This document shows, piece after piece, positions 58,568 to 64,000 of a stretch of DNA of 64,000 nucleotides (the first letter of the stretch is position 1; every line of letters starts with the position of its first letter). The notes under the pieces were generated by a model that saw only the letters and a list, made by a program, of their open reading frames with translations, did no database searches and had not been told where the DNA came from. The stretch is from positions 404,577 through 468,576 of the forward strand of contig JAFEVB010000031.1 of the NCBI GenBank assembly GCA_032629725.1. Reading direction: 5' to 3'. The DNA is from Gremmenia infestans (taxonomy: Eukaryota; Ascomycota; Leotiomycetes; Helotiales; Hamatocanthoscyphaceae). The translations under genes were made by a program, and so were the position numbers.

Positions 58568-58982
58568 TATAACGATCGCCTAGCTCACGTAGTGCTAGGG
58601 TAAGTCTTATAACTTAAGTAGGTCTCTGGACCTAGGTTATTATTAGGTTAATATTAGTATCTATTAATAGATTACTAGTTACTATACTTAGAAGTATAGC
58701 TTATTATAAAGTATAAAGTAATAAGCGTATATTAGGAAATACTATTTAAGTTAAGTATAAAGCTTCTATCTAATAGGTAACAACCTAGCCTTATATAGAA
58801 CCTTTATATTTTTAGATCCTAATAGATTCTAATAGGCCGTAAGGATCCCTACGGTTCTCCTTAGTCTATTATATAACTAATATACTAGAAAAACGTCTCT
58901 TGCTTATATAAGAAAAACTCTCCTATATCTAGAGTCAGACATTAAGCCTAAGGTCTCTTAGTTATATATTATATTTATAATA
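58568..58982 (-). repeat. Gypsy-3 3' LTR, type A (about 415 bp)
   Basis: Reverse complement of the type-A LTR, with the mid-U3 TAGGATCC... block and the CTTATATAGAACC reversed TATA segment. It is about 18 bp shorter than the Gypsy-1 LTRs through small deletions. Confidence 0.88.
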
Positions 58983-59089
58983 CTATTCCTCTCTTAGTTA
59001 GCGTAGTCCCTACGCTTAAGTATAATATAGGGAAACATCTTTCTTATAATATAGCCTTTCTTCTTTCTTATTATACTACCTATTTGCAA

Positions 59090-59600
59090 TATTAAAAATA
59101 AAGAGCGCTTTATTCTTTACGACTAAATTATCTCTTCTAGTTATTCTATTAATATAAAGTGCACTTATTATAAATCCCGAGGCTTAGAGTATATTATATC
59201 TAAATCCTCTAGTTTAGGCAAATATAGTACTTATATAAAATTAAAAACGAAGTGCGATATCTATAGTCTATTATTTGCAAACTAGTCTATACTAGAGCGT
59301 AAAGAACTTTATTTAGAGCAAAAGAGGCAAAAGATGCTTTTAAAACTATTACGCCTTAATTAGTAATAGTTCAAGTTTAAACGCTATACGTAGAATATAT
59401 TATATTAGGGCCTTAAAACCCTTAATAAGCTTAATACTCTAAAGAAGAAAAAGAAAGTTAAGAAAAAGGAAAGTAGATAGTATAAGTAGAAGGCTCTACC
59501 TGCTTCTATTCCTAACTTTCTTGCTAGTAGTCTTTCGCCTAGTCCTAACCCTTTTAATAACCCTACTTTTATTATATCGCTAGCTGCATATAATTCTTTA
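59090..59600 (+). pseudogene. Antisense Cys/coiled-coil reading frame of Gypsy-3
   Basis: Plus-strand frame opposite to Gypsy-3 pol. It reads K-C-T-Y-Y-K-S-R-G-L-E-Y, S-K-S-S-S-L-G-K-Y, K-T-K-C-D-I, then L-E-R-K-E-L-Y-L-E-Q-K-R-Q-K, L-K-T-L-N-K-L-N-T-L-K-K-K-K and a Pro/Ser/Asn-rich tail. Spacing of Cys and Tyr suggests a former Cys-rich finger (Cys to Tyr by RIP) followed by a coiled coil. It corresponds residue by residue to the Gypsy-1 copy. Function unknown. Confidence 0.6.
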
Positions 59601-62600
59601 GACCCGTTCTAGTTAGGTCGGGGTGCTAATCTTAATAGTCTGCAAATATCTTAAGATTCTTAAGTATTATCTCTAGTTCCTAGATGTTTTTTAAGTATAG
59701 GTAGTTTATCTATTTAACTAAGTACTTAATACTTTCTCTAACCTATTTATAGTCTAGTATTACTTTAACTTTATATTTAGCGTTAGGGTTAACTAGTTAG
59801 ATTTCTATAATAGGCGCAGGTAGCGCCTCTAGTAGTACTAGTTTAAAGAGAGATATATAGAATACTAGATATATATTTATTATTCTAGATAGTACTAATT
59901 TATAGTTAACTAGTTCTATAACTTATTTAATTTTAAATAGCTCTAGCTTCTTATAATCTAGTTTTATACTTAGTTATTTTATCTTAATATTTCTTTATAT
60001 TAGGTAGACCTTATCTCTCTTTTTAAGCTAGGTTCTATACTACGTTTTCCGTTATAGTATAACGCTGCTTTCTTTATAAAGAATACTAGATTGCTAGCTA
60101 GTTTCTTCTAAAGTGCTTTAAGGTCTTCTACCTATATAGTTGCAAAGATTAGTTATCTAATCCTAAGATTATTATAAAGCGGTAGGCCTTAGGGTTATAA
60201 CTATAATTCGTATATACTAGTAAGATCTTTATATTTTCCGTAGCTAATATATTATATCAAACTAGGCAAGTAGTAGAAGTTCTACCTAGTTATTTCTACT
60301 TATAGTTTATATAATACCAGATATATATTTCTATTATCTGATTTATCTGTTTAGTTTATCATTAGTTTATAGTAAAAACTTATTAATAGCTTCCTTTTAA
60401 TACCTAGTAAAGCTATAAATACTATCTAGAACTTTTAAAGTAAAGAGCTAATCTCTATCTAATATAATTTCTTCTAGTACGCTATAGTTTACTACTACTA
60501 CTTAGAGAAATACCTAAGCTAAGTCTTTAGCTATACTTAACTTCTTTATAGAGTATTATATAGGTGTATTTTATTAACCTATCTATAATAACTAGGATAG
60601 AATCATATTCTACTTCTATTATTAGATTCTTAGATAGTAGTAGTTTAACTATAAAGTTCTATATAATAGATATCTAAAGAGTCTTTAGTATATTAGGTAA
60701 TTATATTATACTATATAGAGCGTATTATAATATCTTATTTTATATATAAGTATTATACTTGCTAATAACCTTCTTAACTATTATTGCATACCTAGGAAGT
60801 AGTATCTCCGCAAAAGCCTTTCTAGATCTAGTATTTCTCTAATATCCATAAGCTAGTAGCTTATATTATTCCTTAATAAATTCTTTCTAGATGCTTTTAG
60901 AGATATATATCTTATTTTTATATAGTAGAAGCCCTTTATATTCTTTCTAGAAGTATTATAAGATGCCTTCTACTACTATATCCCTTTTATATGCCTTTCT
61001 AATTTTATCTATAAATAGGTTACTATTAATATAGGTTATAGCTGCGATTTATTATTTATTTAGAATAAGGTTATTACTATCTTTCCTAGAAGATCGTAAT
61101 GCTTTTATTTCCTCTTTTATCTTATATCTCTAGCTTCTAACTTAGCGTATTAGTATATATATTTCTTTATTCCCTTTATATATTTAATTTATAAGTTATA
61201 GGTAGTAAGTGTTTCTACCTATCTTATCTATCGCCTATTTAAGTCTTTAGTTATAGTAAAGCTAATAAGATTCTTATAATTAGTAAGAATTATTACTAGA
61301 TAGTTAGCTCTCTAAAAGTAAACCCTTCTATTCTTATAATACTTTAACTATTACTAGAAGTTTCTTATTATATATATTATAGTTAAGTTCTATAGATATT
61401 ATCTTTCTAAAGTAGTATGCTACTAGATGCTAGCTGCTATTCTTATATTTCTATATAAGTACTTCCTTTATTACTTTATCTAATAGTCTATTTTCTGCTA
61501 TTAACTTAAGTTCTAGCTAGAAGTTCTAGCAAATAGGCTCCTTTATAAAGGCCTGCTTTAGCTCTTAGAATGCCTTTTCTGCTTTATTTATCTATTTAAA
61601 CTTCTGCTTCTTTTTTATTAGGTCTATAAGTAGTAGAGCTTTTTTTAAATATAACTAATAAACTTTCTAGTAGAAGTTTGCAAATCCTAGAAAAGATTAT
61701 ATCTATTTAACTATAGTTAGCATCTCCTAGGTAATAATCGCTTAGACCTTTTTAGGGTCTAGGCCGATTTTCCCTAGTGTAATTATATAGCTTAGAAAGG
61801 TGATTTCTTTTATATAAAAGTTATATTTAGATAGCTTTAGGCGGAATCCCTTTACTATAAGTGCTTCTAAGACTTATATTATATATTCTATATACTATTC
61901 CTTATTATCTAAATATACTAGTATATTATTAAGGTAATATATATAGAACCTGTCTAAGAAAGCTCTTAATATATTATAGTTAACTTCTTAATAGATTACT
62001 AGGGCGTTAGTTAGCCTAAATGTATAACCTAGTACTTATAGTAACCAAATCTGGTTTAAAATACCGTTTTCTATTCCTTGCCTTTATAATACGGATTAGG
62101 TAATATACGTCCCTTATATCTAGCTATATAAAGATTACCGCTTTCTTAGACGGTCTTATATATTATCTATCTATAGTAGTAGGTATTAATTTTTTATAGT
62201 TATTTTATTTAACTTTTAGTAGTTAATATAAAATCGATCTAGTCTATCTTTTTTCTTTATAAATAGTATTAGCGCTTCTAATAGAAAGTGCAACTCTCTT
62301 ATCTATCTCTTAGATAACACTTTATTAATATACTCTCTCTATAGTCTTATCTCTTCTTTACTATACTAGCAAAGTGGTTTTTAAGAAGGTTTATATCCTT
62401 TCTTAAGTAGTATCTTATAGTCCTATAGTTAATATTTAGGTAAGGCTTTCTTACTTATAGGTTATTAAATATCTATTCGAACTTCTTATATTATACTAGT
62501 ATCTTTTTTCTAACCTTCTTATTATTTAGTAGAGAGCCTTAGATGCGTGCCCTAGCGCGTTATAGGAGGTAGCGCTAACCTCTCTATAGCTATATAGTTA

Positions 62601-64000
62601 TTTTAATATATAGCTATATTAGATAAACTTTACCTTATAAGTTTTCTAGTTGATTTCTAGATTATATTATCTAATCTAAAAAATACTAAAAATAGCCTGA
62701 TTATCCTTAATATAGATTATATCTAGGCTAATTTCCTTCTAGTAACCTCTAATAGTTACTTATATAGATATAGTCTTATATTTAACTATTTTCTCTATTT
62801 ATTCTAATTACTATCCTATTAATAATAGTAAGTAGGGTAGGGTTTCTCCTTCTCTTATATTAGTATATTAAGCCTCTTTATAGCTTCTAGTAAGATAAAG
62901 TTCCTCTTACGCACTAGAGTTAAGTATAACCTATAGCTTCTTTCCTCTAGTATAAGTGTTTAGTATTATATAGTTTTCGGCCCTCTATAGCCGCTACTTA
63001 CTTTCCTAGTTATCTTTCTTCTAGGACCTTATATCCTATAAATTGGTTTTCCTATAGTTAGTAACTACTTTCCTATCTTATTAGTTAGTATAGAAAGTAT
63101 TTAGTATAAATATGCTTTATACTTTATTACTAATATATTACTAGGCGAAAATTATTAGGTTTATAGGAAATAGAGGAAAAGTTATTTTCCTCTAAATGCG
63201 TTTGCCTAACCTTTGCTAGTAATTTCCTAGACTTCTCCTAGCTTTATAATTAAGCTTAGCCTTAGTATTTTCTCTTCTAGGATGCTTTTAATAATCCTAG
63301 GTTATTAGAATGTCTTAAAGATAACTTATTATATATCTTAGTATATAACTATATAGTAGATACCCTCTTTTCTAGTTTCTCTATTCCTAGCTAGAAGTCT
63401 CTTTTAAAGGCTAGTTTATCCCTTTCTTTAGGTTCCTACTAGTTTTTCTATAGAAAGCTTATTACTAGCTATAATCTATTTTTATCTATATTAGGGTAGC
63501 TGGTTTATAGGATTCTAAGATAGGCTTGCCTTTTCTTTTATATTTATTTCCTAGCTTTTATATTTAGGTAGTTATATACTATACTTCTATCCTTTAGGGT
63601 TAGATTATAATACTATACCTAAGGTTTATATAGCTGCGCTTATATTCTATTTCTTTTAGGGTTCTTTTCTTTTCTTCTACTATAAGAGAATACTAAGTGT
63701 CTAGTAATCTATACTTAAAATAAAGTCCTTTCTAATATTACTTATTCTATTTCTTCTTAAAGAGTAGGTTTAGTTTCTAGTAAGCGGCATTAATTTCTAT
63801 TAGGTCCCCTAGTCCTTTCCTTTCTATTAATTCTATCTTTTTCTAACTATTTACTAAAGTTATAGGTCCCCTTTTATTTAAGGGACCTCTTAAAGAATCG
63901 GTTATTAATCTTAACCGCTTTCTTAATTATTTCGGCAAGACTATTTAGTTGTCTATTCTAGTTAGCTTATTTTAATAAAGTCCTTTAGTTCTATATAGTA

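Larger units (their letters stand above)
58568..64000 (-). mobile_element. Gypsy-3: third chromovirus copy, minus strand, cut by the right edge
   Basis: The 3' LTR (58568-58982, type A, about 415 bp) starts TATAACGATCGCC, the reversed end of the Gypsy LTR. Going right come the antisense frame (59090-59600), the chromodomain region (about 59640-59780), integrase (about 60050-60700), RNase H, RT (reversed YLNN near 61930) and gag near 63700-64000, all on the minus strand and matching Gypsy-1. The 5' LTR lies beyond the window, so size and target duplication are unknown. Inactive by RIP. Confidence 0.9.

Noticed and set aside
1..64000. rRNA, tRNA genes or telomere repeats
   Set aside because: None recognised by eye; the tRNA-like match at 35985-35998 is only a primer-binding site.

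Overview
The window looks like nuclear DNA of a filamentous ascomycete (Pezizomycotina; a finer placement would be a guess). Short GC-balanced islands with host-like genes alternate with long, very AT-rich blocks in which CpA and TpG are scarce, TpA dominates and old coding frames are full of G-to-A and C-to-T changes. That is the signature of repeat-induced point mutation (RIP). A fungal-type intron and Fot1-like, Tc1-like, Copia and chromovirus Gypsy elements fit the same picture.

Layout. 1-1289: 5' part of a minus-strand heavy-metal P-type ATPase gene (PCA1/CrpA type) running off the left edge. 1.5-7.4 kb: RIP-degraded repeats holding a 1.27-kb Tc1-like element and a Copia 3' end. 7.4-17 kb: a minus-strand Copia gag-pol relic split by a complete 6454-bp Gypsy chromovirus (Gypsy-1). 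18-22.5 kb: a truncated Gypsy gag, its hairpin-rich leader and a nearly intact 1861-bp Fot1/pogo element. 23-29.3 kb: GC-rich DNA with a single-exon gene for a secreted, Ser/Thr- and Gly-rich 1112-residue protein. 29.5-32.1 kb: extreme AT-rich DNA. 32.5-34.3 kb: a second, decayed Fot1-like element. 34.4-35.4 kb: an unknown single-exon gene. 35.85-41.54 kb: a complete Copia element with 5-bp target duplication. 42.42-48.98 kb: a second complete chromovirus (Gypsy-2). 49-58.6 kb: AT-rich repeats with an inverted LTR pair and two minisatellites. 58.57-64 kb: a third Gypsy copy (Gypsy-3) on the minus strand, cut by the right edge.

Only three host-like genes can be supported (metal ATPase, secreted protein, unknown 330-residue protein). 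Almost everything else is transposon DNA in nested insertions. The most interesting material lies in the Gypsy family: (i) an antisense cysteine-rich/coiled-coil reading frame between pol and the 3' LTR, seen in all three copies; (ii) two LTR types that share their outer ends, TATA box and R-U5 but differ in mid-U3 and in the antisense frame; (iii) a possible Tf1-like self-priming arrangement; (iv) weaker RIP at the outer edges of the elements. All coordinates and alignments were made by eye.
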